A stretch of DNA of 64,000 bases, taken from assembly GCA_934757255.1 (NCBI GenBank), contig CAKVLL010000002.1, positions 51,071 to 115,070 on the forward strand, in the 5' to 3' direction. The position numbers were made by a program, and so were the translations under genes. This DNA comes from an uncultured Candidatus Melainabacteria bacterium. Its GTDB lineage: Bacteria > Cyanobacteriota > Vampirovibrionia > Gastranaerophilales > Gastranaerophilaceae. Below are positions 44,763-53,885 of this stretch, piece by piece. The stretch's first letter is position 1, and each line of letters begins with the position of its first letter. A model generated the notes under the pieces. That model ran no database searches. It had not been told where the DNA came from and saw nothing but the letters and a program-made list of their open reading frames with translations.

Positions 44763-44851
44763 AAAGTCTTTAGGTCTTTAAGTCGTTAAGACTTTAAGTT
44801 CATTATAATAAATGAACCTAATGCCTTAATGACTTAACTACTTAACGACGT
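44763..44851 (+). repeat. Family III hairpin element, accB-accC gap
   Basis: Left arm 44763-44803 is five degenerate 8-nt units (GTCTTTAG, GTCTTTAA, GTCGTTAA, GACTTTAA, GTTCATTA); right arm 44810-44851 is the reverse complement at about three quarters of positions. It fills the gap from 1 nt after the accB stop to just before the GGAAGG site of accC. Sequence is unrelated to families I and II but the design is the same. Confidence 0.75.
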
Positions 44852-44864
44852 CAAAGGAAGGGTT

Positions 44865-46220
44865 ATGTTTAAACGAGTATTAATAGCAAATAGAGGCGAG
44901 ATCGCAGTTAGAGTAATTAGAGCGTGTAGAGAATTAGGCATTCCGACAGTTGCAGTATATTCTCAAGCAGACGCAAAGTCACTACACGTTAGATTGGCAA
45001 CAGATGCATATTGTATCGGACCGGCACCAAGCGCGCAAAGCTATCTAAGCATTCCAGCTATTATTTCAACAGCATTGATGACAGGCTGTGACGCTATCCA
45101 CCCCGGATACGGTTTTATGTCAGAAAGAGCCGATTTTGTTGATATTTGTACAGAACACGGTATCAAATTTATTGGACCTTCTGCGGACTCTATGCGTAAG
45201 ATGGGCGATAAAGCGACTGCTCGTAAGACAATGATAGAAAATAACGTTCCTGTAACTCCTGGTACAGGTTTATTAGAATCTGTAGAGCAAGCTAGAGAAT
45301 TTGCCCACAAAGCAGGTTATCCTATTATTCTTAAAGCTACTGCAGGCGGTGGCGGTAAAGGTATGAGAATCGTTAGAAATGACGATGAATTAGAATCAAA
45401 CATGAACCTTTGCCAAATGGAAGCTGAAAAATTCTTTGGTAACCCAGGAATTTATGCGGAAAAATTCCTTGAAAATCCACGCCATATCGAAGTGCAAATT
45501 TTAGGTGACTCTTTCGGCAATGTTATTCACTTAGGTGAAAGAGATTGCTCTATTCAAAGAAGACACCAAAAGTTGTTGGAAGAAGCTCCTTCTCCTGCAA
45601 TCGACGAAGCAACAAGAAAAGAAATGGGTGCAGCTGCTGTTCGTGCTGCAAAAGCTATCGGTTACGAAGGCGCTGGTACTTGCGAATTCTTGCTTGACCA
45701 TGATGGAAAATGGTATTTTATGGAAATGAATACACGTGTTCAAGTTGAACACTGTGTAACAGAAATGATTTCACAAGTTGATATCGTAAGAGAACAAATC
45801 CTTGTAGCTTCCGGTAAAAAATTAGGCTACACTCAAGATGATGTTCTTTTGAGAGGTCACGCAATTGAGTGTCGTATTAATGCAGAAGACCCTGAACATG
45901 ACTTTATGCCTTGCCCAGGTAAAATTGACGGCTATTTTGCCCCTGGTGGTTTCGGTATAAGAGTTGATTCTCATGTTTATCCTGGATATTCAATTCCGCC
46001 ATATTATGATTCAATGATTGGTAAATTAATTTGTTGGGGACAAAACAGAAATGAAGCTAGACGCAGAATGTATCAAGCTTTAAAAGAATATGTTGTTACA
46101 GGTATTAAAACAACAATACCTTTCCACCAAGAAATTGTTGAAGATGAAGTATTTATGAGCGGAAACTTCAACACAGGATTTATTGAAGATTTCTATAAAA
46201 GAAAAGAGAAAAAAGATTAA
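44865..46220 (+). CDS. accC: Acetyl-CoA carboxylase biotin carboxylase subunit
   Basis: 451 residues. N-terminal IANRGEIAVRVIRAC, ATP-grasp loop AGGGGKGMR near residue 163, HLGERDCSIQRRHQK near residue 224, and EMNTRVQVEHCVTE near residue 287. It carboxylates the biotin of AccB using ATP and bicarbonate. GGAAGG lies 4 nt before the ATG. Confidence 0.98.
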   Translation: MFKRVLIANRGEIAVRVIRACRELGIPTVAVYSQADAKSLHVRLATDAYCIGPAPSAQSYLSIPAIISTALMTGCDAIHPGYGFMSERADFVDICTEHGIKFIGPSADSMRKMGDKATARKTMIENNVPVTPGTGLLESVEQAREFAHKAGYPIILKATAGGGGKGMRIVRNDDELESNMNLCQMEAEKFFGNPGIYAEKFLENPRHIEVQILGDSFGNVIHLGERDCSIQRRHQKLLEEAPSPAIDEATRKEMGAAAVRAAKAIGYEGAGTCEFLLDHDGKWYFMEMNTRVQVEHCVTEMISQVDIVREQILVASGKKLGYTQDDVLLRGHAIECRINAEDPEHDFMPCPGKIDGYFAPGGFGIRVDSHVYPGYSIPPYYDSMIGKLICWGQNRNEARRRMYQALKEYVVTGIKTTIPFHQEIVEDEVFMSGNFNTGFIEDFYKRKEKKD

Positions 46221-46231
46221 TTATAGTAAAT

Positions 46232-46273
46232 AAAAAAAGTCGGTTTGAACAAATGTTCAAACCGACTTTTTTT
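46232..46273. terminator. Strong bidirectional terminator between accC and the M49-like gene
   Basis: A 20-bp perfect stem (core GTCGGTTTGAACA and its complement) with a 2-nt centre; runs of seven A and seven T at the ends serve both convergent transcripts. Confidence 0.93.
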
Positions 46274-46280
46274 ATACTAC

Positions 46281-48170
46281 TTATTCACTCAAAAGCTTAT
46301 CTGCAAGTGGAGATTCAACTTTACCATTAAGCGTTTTTGAAACAGTTTTTATGTTTTCTGCCATTTTATCCATCTCTGGAGTCCAAACAAAATTATCCAT
46401 TACATATTTTTCGCCTTTAGAAAAATCACCTTTCATTTGAACTTGAATAATTTCTTCCAACATTTTTCTTGCAGTTGGAACCATTTTTTCAATATCAATA
46501 TCAAGAACTCCTTCCGGAGAAATTTTGATTGCACCTTCTTTTATAAAGTAATAATTTTGCATAACTGAACGCACTCTGTGTGCTTGGCTCAAAGTAGGCT
46601 TCGACATCATCATATTATCTGTAGCATAAGTTACAATAATCTGTTTCCTTTGCTCAGGCGTGTACATGCCAGCAGCTGTTAAAACATCAAGCATAGCTAA
46701 AGAAACCATGTCTGCCTTATTTTCTTCAATAATTGATTTGTATTTACCCAAACCTTCAGTTCCTGATTTTGGCCCAAGTGAATGTCCGTTTTCATGTCCC
46801 ACAGTAAACCAATGGTCTGCTTCATCATTGTAAAATTGGTGCAATTCAGGATTCAAAGTTGCATTTAAACGCTTTTTCATTTTTTCTTTAGCATCTTCTG
46901 ATGTTATAAGACGAATTTGTCTATGATAAACATTTCTCCTTCCTCCATCCAATTCACGAATAGAAAGCTTATCGTCATTTGGCAAATTTTCAGCAAGCGT
47001 AATTCCCGCTCTAAATTCACCCACATCACCAGTAACCGCAACTAAATCCGCATCAACCATAGTTTGCTTAGATTCTTTATCTGGAGATATATTTTGAATA
47101 TAATCATCCTTGAATGGCATATTTTGCGCCATCAAAGGCAAGAATTTTTTTACATTAAGAATAGCATCCGTGCCTTTTTTGTTAATAATGCCAACTCTTC
47201 CTCCAAGAAAATCTTTTGCAACAGGCACAATACCATTTTCGTCCAAAAGTGCTTTTAACTCAGGATTTTCAACAACAGTTTCTGTCAATTCATCTGAATA
47301 ATTTTCTCTTGTTATTGTAAATTCAAGAGGAGTGTCTTGCAAAGTTGCCCATTTTTTATCAGCGTACGCGTCAAGCATAGGATCAGCTGTTCTTAACGCT
47401 TTAGCTTGTAATTTTAAAAACTCGTTAAAGTCCGCATTTGTAGAAGTTTCAGAAGCTTTTTCAAGTTCTGAAGCCATATAAGCAAAATCATCTTTAAACT
47501 TGTCGATATAATCTGTTGCAACAAGTTCATTTCCTGCTCTTTCAACAACAGAGCGTTGATTCAAAATTTTTGCAACTTCATCGACTTTACCGTTTTTAAG
47601 CATTTCAATTAAAATCTTGTGAAATTCATCTTTTTCTAAATCTTGAGGATAAACGCCTTTACCCGCACGCATTGAAACACCTTTAGCAAGTTCAATCATG
47701 TTGCTTTCTCTATCTAATGAGCAAACACCTTTTTGAGCATCAAAAAGAATTTTCGTTAGTTTAGCGTCTTCGTTTCCTTTTTCTATTTCTTTATCCAAAT
47801 ATTCTTTAAACGGCAAATTATTCGGATTGTCTAACTGCATGTTGATTTTATCCAAAACAACCGCTGCTTTAACCAAATGCTTAAGTGCTTCTTTATCGCC
47901 ATCTGCTAAATTTAAGAATTCTGGGGCATCAACTGCAAGCATTTTTTTTGTCGTTAAGTAATCTTTATGCGTTCTTTTTGTTAATTCTTCATGTGAAAGA
48001 TTGAGTTCATAATCTTTTTTCGTAAGTCCTGCACTATTAATCATACTCATTTTATCAAGCTCCTTTGTTAACTTATCATCAGAAAAATTATCCGTTTTTA
48101 ACGTAACATTATTAGCACAACCACGAAAAATTACGTTATTACTGATTCTCTTTATTGGGTTTATATTCAT
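46281..48170 (-). CDS. M49-like zinc metallopeptidase
   Basis: 629 residues. A zinc-binding HENGH within VGHENGHSLGPK near residue 460 and EENKAD near residue 484 recall the dipeptidyl peptidase III (M49) family, which has HExxxH and EEC(R/K)A(D/E); here the first motif is the five-residue HExxH. The N-terminus starts MNINPI and has VIFRG, a tag also seen in neighbouring proteins. No classical signal peptide. Weak AAGAG site before the ATG. A truncated second copy of its first 41 codons lies at 50926-51048. Confidence 0.65.
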   Translation of the reverse strand: MNINPIKRISNNVIFRGCANNVTLKTDNFSDDKLTKELDKMSMINSAGLTKKDYELNLSHEELTKRTHKDYLTTKKMLAVDAPEFLNLADGDKEALKHLVKAAVVLDKINMQLDNPNNLPFKEYLDKEIEKGNEDAKLTKILFDAQKGVCSLDRESNMIELAKGVSMRAGKGVYPQDLEKDEFHKILIEMLKNGKVDEVAKILNQRSVVERAGNELVATDYIDKFKDDFAYMASELEKASETSTNADFNEFLKLQAKALRTADPMLDAYADKKWATLQDTPLEFTITRENYSDELTETVVENPELKALLDENGIVPVAKDFLGGRVGIINKKGTDAILNVKKFLPLMAQNMPFKDDYIQNISPDKESKQTMVDADLVAVTGDVGEFRAGITLAENLPNDDKLSIRELDGGRRNVYHRQIRLITSEDAKEKMKKRLNATLNPELHQFYNDEADHWFTVGHENGHSLGPKSGTEGLGKYKSIIEENKADMVSLAMLDVLTAAGMYTPEQRKQIIVTYATDNMMMSKPTLSQAHRVRSVMQNYYFIKEGAIKISPEGVLDIDIEKMVPTARKMLEEIIQVQMKGDFSKGEKYVMDNFVWTPEMDKMAENIKTVSKTLNGKVESPLADKLLSE

Positions 48171-48540
48171 ATTATACTCTTGAAAAATTATTTAAATAGG
48201 TTAAAATAAGAATACAGGCAAGGGTAGCGTCAATACCCTTACCCGCATCTCTAAAATAGAGATTTGAGTGTTAGAACTATTACTAATATTAGTAATAGTT
48301 CTTTTTCATTGATTTCAACTTCCAGTGCTACGCACGTAGGATTAAGGACGGCGTCAAATTGAAAATTACAAATCTTAATTTCAAGTCCGCCTTAATAAAA
48401 CCTATCGGCTTGAAAGTGAAGTAAAAAACCTCCTTTCACGTTAGTGAAATTCGATAAATGTTCATAAAAATCTTTAGCCTGTATTCCATTTTAAATGTTC
48501 AGACCTCAATTTTAGCATATTGGGGTAAATATATCAATAT
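48050..48540. repeat. Duplicated ~490-bp segment, copy A
   Basis: Matches 50926-51420. It spans the first ~41 codons of the M49-like gene and the whole upstream region. Within it, 48301-48476 is 174/176 identical to 51181-51356 without gaps, while the rest is far more diverged. Confidence 0.85.
48180..48306 (+). ncRNA. Candidate small RNA with promoter and terminator, copy A
   Basis: On the plus strand TTGAAA (48180-48185), a 16-nt spacer and TAAAAT (48202-48207) precede three hairpins: AAGGGTA/TACCCTT (48220-48240), ATCTCT/AGAGAT (48247-48263), and a 30-nt perfect palindrome (48273-48302) running into five T. Copy B at 51058-51186 keeps the hairpins with changed sequence, including paired changes in the last stem. 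On the minus strand the same region is the leader of the M49-like gene, which is the alternative reading. Confidence 0.45.
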
Positions 48541-48581
48541 TTTAAAAAAAGAGTTGTTTTATAAAGAACACTAAACTACTG

Positions 48582-48806
48582 CTAAAACGTAAAATCAAAC
48601 AATTCTTTCATCTCTATATCAAGTGCATCTGCCAATACTTTCATTGTATGAATAGTCACATTGGCTTCTCCTCGTTCAATTTGACCAATATAATTAAAAT
48701 TCATATCAACAATTTCTGCAAGCTTCATTTGAGAAAATTTTTTGGATTTTCTAACGTAAGCAAGCTTTGCGCCAAACTTTTTTTCAAGATTATTATTTAT
48801 ACCCAT
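48582..48806 (-). CDS. Small XRE-family helix-turn-helix regulator
   Basis: 74 residues, essentially one Cro/CI domain (LAYVRKSKKFSQMKLAEIVD, NYIGQIERGEANVTI). TATACT on the minus strand ends exactly 6 nt before the ATG, and there is no Shine-Dalgarno sequence, so it is probably leaderless. Its transcript would run into the duplicated segment and the M49-like gene. Confidence 0.82.
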   Translation of the reverse strand: MGINNNLEKKFGAKLAYVRKSKKFSQMKLAEIVDMNFNYIGQIERGEANVTIHTMKVLADALDIEMKELFDFTF

Positions 48807-48981
48807 AATAAAAGTATAGTATTAGTATTAACCTAATTCTAATCTCTAATAAATGTTTTTTACTGGCTATTAACCATTAAGATTTGTAAAACTTTTAATT
48901 TTAATACGCAAATTTAATTTTCTTCATGTTTACATGTTATTAACTGGTATTTAATGTGTAATAACAAGCAAGGAGTTTAAA

Positions 48982-50919
48982 ATGTACATCCAATCAATTC
49001 AGCAAACAATGAGAAATTATTCTTTTCAAAAGACTTCATCTTTGAAGAATATTGCACTAAATGAGCAATATTTACAAACGACAAAAACAAATGATAGTTT
49101 TCAAAGCAGTATATCTTTTAACGGTATAACATCAAAAGGTGTTGTAACTCAAAGAGGATTATTAATGCATATTACAAGCTTGCCTGCATCACGTTCATTT
49201 TGCGGGCAGTTTGGGGATTTACAAACAACAAAGTTTATAAACTGGTTAAAAAAGGCAAAACAAACTCATTGGATTATGAATCCGCTTAATGCATTAGAAG
49301 ATAATTTATGTCCTTACAGTTCAACAGGCAGATTTAGCAGAAATAAATTTATTGTTAATTTAAATAAGCTTACAGGAAAAGAGTATGGAAAAATTTTAAA
49401 GCATTCAGAATTGCCTGATGATGTAACAGTGCCTGAATTTACTCTTGATATGTTAGAACGTCAAAAAAATCCACGATTCAAAAAAGCTTATGAAAGATTT
49501 AAAAAACTTCCTGAAACTGAGAGTATAAAAAAGGAATACAATGATTTTGTAGAAGAACAAGACAATTTGTGGTTGGAAGATTATGCAAATTATGATGTTT
49601 TATCAAGAAAATTTGGTGCATATTGGCCAAATTGGGATAAAAAATTGCAAACAGCACCCGAAGACGCAAAGGCTGAAGGGATTTCATTAAAAGACAAAAT
49701 TTTAAATGTTTTGGGTAATAAAATAGATAAAAAAGAATATGAAGATGGCGTTGGTTTATATAAATTTGAACAATTTTTATATAACAAGCAATATAATGAG
49801 ATGGCAGACGAATTAGCAGGCAAAGGTATCCGATTAATGATGGATTTGCCTGTTGGAGTAAGTTCAGGCGGGGTTGATGTTTGGGGAAAGAAAAATATAT
49901 TTCTTTTAGACAAAAACTTTAAACCTACAAAAGTAAGCGGATGTCCTTCTGAAAAAGCTTATCCATATACACAAGTTTGGGGACATGCCTTGTATAATTA
50001 TGATTCTCCTGAATTTTGGGAATATCATGAAGCATCATTAAAACAGTTGCTAAGAAATGCAGATTTAAGATTAGATCACTTTGTTGGCTATGTCAATAGA
50101 GCGGCAATACCCGTTGAATATGAAAAAGCTGATGGTACTGTATTAAAAGGTAATAATATTTTCAAGCCTATTAAAGATGGCGGTATGGGAGAAGGATTTT
50201 TTGACAATTCATGGATAGAAGATATTTATAATAAAAAGAACCCGAAAGGTGAAAATGTTTTTGAAGTTTTTATTAGGGTTGCCAAAGAACTTGGACTAAA
50301 ACCTGAAGAAACTTATGTTTTGGAAGATTTTGGGCCACTTGCAAAAACAAAAGCTTACAAAGATTTTAGAAAGAAATTCGGTAAAAATTTTATAAGCCAA
50401 CATGTTCCTGTTGGTATGGATATATGCGATCCAAAAAATAAAAAACATCTTAACAAAAATGTAGCTATTTTAACGGGCAACCATGATATGCCACCATTAA
50501 GGGAATTTGTGGATAAACTTATGGATGGAAGCTTAAATAAAAGAGCAAAGAAAAAATTTGAAACTTTCTGTAAAAAAGAATTAAATTTGACAGAAGAAGA
50601 AATGAACAGCAAAGATGCAGTTTATGAAAATCTATTAAAATGGCATTACACGAATGACGTAAAACAAGTTCAAACAACTCTTCAGGATGCACTTGGAATT
50701 TATTTCAGACCAAATATCCCAGGATTTTGGAACGGTATGATGGATAAATTCTTGATGAAAACAACACCGGAAGCATTGTTACCTTATTGGTCAAGAGTTT
50801 TCCCAAAAGACTTTTTGACTAGAGATAATCAAAGTGGTATTAATCCTGGATATAAAAGTTTGGCTGATAAATTTGTTCAGATGATGAGAGATTTATATTC
50901 AGGTAAGAAAAACGTATAA
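48982..50919 (+). CDS. malQ: 4-alpha-glucanotransferase (GH77)
   Basis: 645 residues. GH77 core from about residue 50: RGLLMHITSLPASRSFCGQF, MDLPVGVSSGGVDVW, LRLDHFVG (nucleophile Asp, residue ~362), VLEDFGP (acid/base Glu, ~448) and GNHDMPP (Asp, ~499). It transfers alpha-1,4-glucan chains in maltodextrin or glycogen metabolism. The first ~50 residues are an extension with an ISFNG tag shared with other proteins here. AAGGAG precedes the ATG. It differs from most MalQ in several insertions. Confidence 0.88.
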   Translation: MYIQSIQQTMRNYSFQKTSSLKNIALNEQYLQTTKTNDSFQSSISFNGITSKGVVTQRGLLMHITSLPASRSFCGQFGDLQTTKFINWLKKAKQTHWIMNPLNALEDNLCPYSSTGRFSRNKFIVNLNKLTGKEYGKILKHSELPDDVTVPEFTLDMLERQKNPRFKKAYERFKKLPETESIKKEYNDFVEEQDNLWLEDYANYDVLSRKFGAYWPNWDKKLQTAPEDAKAEGISLKDKILNVLGNKIDKKEYEDGVGLYKFEQFLYNKQYNEMADELAGKGIRLMMDLPVGVSSGGVDVWGKKNIFLLDKNFKPTKVSGCPSEKAYPYTQVWGHALYNYDSPEFWEYHEASLKQLLRNADLRLDHFVGYVNRAAIPVEYEKADGTVLKGNNIFKPIKDGGMGEGFFDNSWIEDIYNKKNPKGENVFEVFIRVAKELGLKPEETYVLEDFGPLAKTKAYKDFRKKFGKNFISQHVPVGMDICDPKNKKHLNKNVAILTGNHDMPPLREFVDKLMDGSLNKRAKKKFETFCKKELNLTEEEMNSKDAVYENLLKWHYTNDVKQVQTTLQDALGIYFRPNIPGFWNGMMDKFLMKTTPEALLPYWSRVFPKDFLTRDNQSGINPGYKSLADKFVQMMRDLYSGKKNV

Positions 50920-50925
50920 ATGTAG

Positions 50926-51048
50926 TATTTTATCAAGCTCCTTTACTAACTTATCATCGGGATAATTATCGGTTTGTGGCGTGCTTTTATTCACACTGCC
51001 ATGGTAATTTATATTGTTATGGATTTTGTTTATTGGGTTTATATTCAT
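50926..51048 (-). pseudogene. Truncated copy of the M49-like gene start
   Basis: From ATG 51048 the minus strand reads MNINPINKIHNN and, 30 residues on, DDKLVKELDKI, matching the first 41 residues of the M49-like protein. Homology ends near 50926, six bases after the malQ stop codon; the frame then runs into malQ and stops at 50899. A short peptide may still be made, but this is best read as a fragment left by a duplication. Confidence 0.75.
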
Positions 51049-51420
51049 ATTTTACTCTTGAAAATTATTTAAATAGGTTAAAACAAGAATACAGGCAAGT
51101 GTGATGAAAACACCCTTACCGCCTACATTAATTTAGGATTTTGTAGATTAGAATTAGCATTATTGTGAGTAGTGCTAATTCTTTTTCATTGATTTCAACT
51201 TCCAGTGCTACGCACGTAGGATTAAGGACGGCGTCAAATTGAGAATTACAAATCTTAATTTCAAGTCCGCCTTAATAAAACCTATCGGCTTGAAAGTGAA
51301 GTAAAAAACCTCCTTTCACGTTAGTGAAATTCGATAAATGTTCATCAAAATCTTTAACTTGCATTCCATTTTAAATGTACTGAGTTGTATTCTAGCATAT
51401 TTATGTAAATGTATCAATAT
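50926..51420. repeat. Duplicated ~490-bp segment, copy B
   Basis: Partner of 48050-48540 at a constant offset of 2880 bp over the last 240 bp. Contains the truncated gene start, three hairpins (last stem 51150-51162 with 51170-51182, then TTTTT) and the 176-bp conserved block 51181-51356. This accounts for the gap between malQ and yidD. Confidence 0.85.
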
Positions 51421-51421
51421 A

Positions 51422-51646
51422 TTAGAAAGAAAATTTTTCCGGCACAGGATCATATCCACCTTCGTGGAAAGGATGGCATTTAACGATTCGTTTTGCGCCT
51501 AAATATACTCCTCTAAAAACTCCAAATTTAGAAATTGCTTGCCGCACGTATTCCGAACAAGTCGGATAAAATCTGCAATGCGCCGGAGTATAATAAGATA
51601 TTTTTTGATAAACCTTTATTAAAAATAGAACAAAATATTTAATCAC
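51422..51646 (-). CDS. yidD: Membrane protein insertion efficiency factor YidD
   Basis: 74 residues. VYQKISYYTPAHCRFYPTCS followed by EYVRQAISKFG and CHPFHEGGYDPVP are diagnostic of YidD, which assists YidC in membrane protein insertion. GTG start at 51646; TGATAAAAT on the minus strand (plus 51653-51661) ends 6 nt before it, another apparent leaderless gene. rnpA and yidC are not adjacent. Confidence 0.93.
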   Translation of the reverse strand: MIKYFVLFLIKVYQKISYYTPAHCRFYPTCSEYVRQAISKFGVFRGVYLGAKRIVKCHPFHEGGYDPVPEKFSF

Positions 51647-51673
51647 AAAATTATTTTATCATAAATTTTACTT

Positions 51674-53665
51674 CTAAATTATTTCAGATTTTGAATTAAT
51701 TAAAATTAAACTCAACAAATAAGATGCAGCAATTCCAGCAAAAAGCGTTAAACCCAATGAACTAATTACTTTAAAACTGGTAAACGACAACATCAAAAAT
51801 GAAAATATTGTTGATAAAGCAGATATAAATACGGCATTTTTAGATTTTTCTTGACCATTAAGCCTAAAAATTGAATAATCAAGACTAAAACCTATCACTA
51901 AAAATAAAGCTATTATATGAAATAAATTAATTTCTTGCCCCAACATACTTATCAAACCTAACGCAAATAAAATTCCACCAATTGGCGAAATAATAATTCG
52001 CAAAGCATTTTTAAATCCAAAAACTAAAGCTAAAAACACTATCAATAAGCCAAATAAAATCGGGAAAAGTTTAATACACTTTTTACGTTCCAAATTTAAT
52101 TGTTTTGTAACCTCTTCGGCAGGAGAAATTGCACCCTCATGGTGCTTATTAAGCATAATATATGATGTATTTTTATCTAACATAAATTCACTGTTTAAAG
52201 GGAACTTTTCGACATCATATATTTTAAATTCTTTCTGCTCTATTTTTTTAATACGTTCGTTACTTAAAAAATTTGCGTATTGACTTAAATTTTCACTATA
52301 TAAATTTTTAACCAATTTTAAATTTTCTTCTTGTAACTCTTTTGAAGCTACAAAATTTGAAAGCGATATTGAATTTTCAGTACCAAAAGCTTCCTCTTTG
52401 CGTAAAATTTCATCTACATTTTTGCCCTTTATAATTAAAAACTCCTGAGGTTGAGACATAAAAAGTGTTTTGTATAATCTTTCTGACTTTAACAAACTTT
52501 TTGGTGGAATATAAAGACTTCTGATATCATCATTAAACTTTAACTTAAAAAATCCAACTATTACTACAATCCCCCAAAAAATTATTATAGGCACCTTAAA
52601 GCTATCCCAGTCGACTGTAGGCAAAATTCTTGATTCAAACACTAATTTATTATTTAAAACATTTAATACAAACAAATAAACACCTAACAAACCAAAAGCA
52701 GTAAAAATAGCAATTTGTTTTAATACAATCATATCTGATAAAAGTAATACAAAAAATGCAATAACAGTTGTCACCATAGATGCCGTCAAATCTTTTCTAA
52801 ACCATTTTTCCTTACCGGACAAAAAATAATGCAAAGAATAATCAAGACTGATTCCAATTAATGAAGTTGAAAAAACAAACGTCAAAATATGAAGTTCTTT
52901 AAAAATTAATACCGATGCCGAATAACCAAATAAAAAACCAAATACAATACTTCCAATTATCGGTACTAAAATTTTTAATGATTTAAAATAGAACTTACAC
53001 AACAATGTTAAAGCAAAGATTGAAACTAAACAAATTATATTTATTTCTAAAGTTGATTTTTGACTCGTTTTATAAGAGTGAATCGGAGCTCCAGTCAAAT
53101 AAATATTACCAACATTTTCTTCTTGTACATTCTTTTGAGCTTGAATAAACGTTTTTATTTCATCATTTCCATTAATTTTAAAACGCAAAATAGAATAAAA
53201 CTTACCTTCATATTGTATATTTTGCTGATTATGATTTATTAAAGAAGAAACATATTCTGTTGCAAAAAGGTATGGATCACTATCTGGTGGAGTAATATAA
53301 AAACCTAAAGGATTGTATATTCTTGCTAAAGATTCTTCATCTAATTTTTTATATTCTTTTGCTATTAGCTTTTTTCTTGTACTAACAGTTAAAAAATTCT
53401 CCGGATAATTTCTATAAACATCAAAAATCGCTGCATAATCAAGTTTATTTTGAGATGGTAAAAAAGATTTTAAATCTTCAATCCCATCCTCAGAATCACT
53501 TTCCAATATAACATTCAAATAACTCGCAGAAACTTTACTAAGCTTAATTAATGGAGAATTAGTATTCAGAAATGCGCCTGTAAGTTCAGTGTTAATCGGC
53601 TTTGCCACAAAAAAAGCAACTATAAAAAATAAAAACGATAACAACAAAAATAAAATCTTTTTCAT
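51674..53665 (-). CDS. MMPL/RND-family exporter
   Basis: 663 residues with two repeats, each with a large soluble domain followed by about five membrane helices (residues ~205-345 and ~535-660), plus an N-terminal helix. GISLDYSLHYFLSG and GFSLDYSIFRLNGQ are the matching core helices of the two halves. Such proteins export lipids, polyenes or hopanoids across the inner membrane. Its neighbours give no substrate, but an aryl-polyene-like ketoacyl synthase set lies 18 kb upstream. No clear ribosome site. Confidence 0.8.
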   Translation of the reverse strand: MKKILFLLLSFLFFIVAFFVAKPINTELTGAFLNTNSPLIKLSKVSASYLNVILESDSEDGIEDLKSFLPSQNKLDYAAIFDVYRNYPENFLTVSTRKKLIAKEYKKLDEESLARIYNPLGFYITPPDSDPYLFATEYVSSLINHNQQNIQYEGKFYSILRFKINGNDEIKTFIQAQKNVQEENVGNIYLTGAPIHSYKTSQKSTLEINIICLVSIFALTLLCKFYFKSLKILVPIIGSIVFGFLFGYSASVLIFKELHILTFVFSTSLIGISLDYSLHYFLSGKEKWFRKDLTASMVTTVIAFFVLLLSDMIVLKQIAIFTAFGLLGVYLFVLNVLNNKLVFESRILPTVDWDSFKVPIIIFWGIVVIVGFFKLKFNDDIRSLYIPPKSLLKSERLYKTLFMSQPQEFLIIKGKNVDEILRKEEAFGTENSISLSNFVASKELQEENLKLVKNLYSENLSQYANFLSNERIKKIEQKEFKIYDVEKFPLNSEFMLDKNTSYIMLNKHHEGAISPAEEVTKQLNLERKKCIKLFPILFGLLIVFLALVFGFKNALRIIISPIGGILFALGLISMLGQEINLFHIIALFLVIGFSLDYSIFRLNGQEKSKNAVFISALSTIFSFLMLSFTSFKVISSLGLTLFAGIAASYLLSLILINSKSEII

Positions 53666-53781
53666 TAATATAAATGATAAAGAATATGAATACAGCTGTC
53701 AAGATTTTTAGATTTTAATTATCCACTTGAAATTAAAAATTGTTTATGAGAGAATAACGAAGTGACAATTTAACATTAATT

Positions 53782-53797
53782 TATGGCAAGGTAGCTC
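53782..53797 (+). repeat. 5' fragment of the tRNA-Met gene
   Basis: 16 nt identical to the start of the tRNA and one flanking base (offset 101), then unrelated sequence. Together with the 3' copy at 54113 it suggests past insertion or recombination at this tRNA. Confidence 0.6.
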
Positions 53798-53885
53798 CCA
53801 GAGTGAACGACAGTGAGCGAAGTTATAGAAATCGTGAGAGCCGCGCTCGAAGCAGCTGAGCCATAGAGAATGAATTAAGAAATAT

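Noticed and set aside
48301..48476. A known riboswitch (c-di-GMP, cobalamin, TPP, T-box and similar)
   Set aside because: I could not find the conserved core motifs of these classes on either strand.
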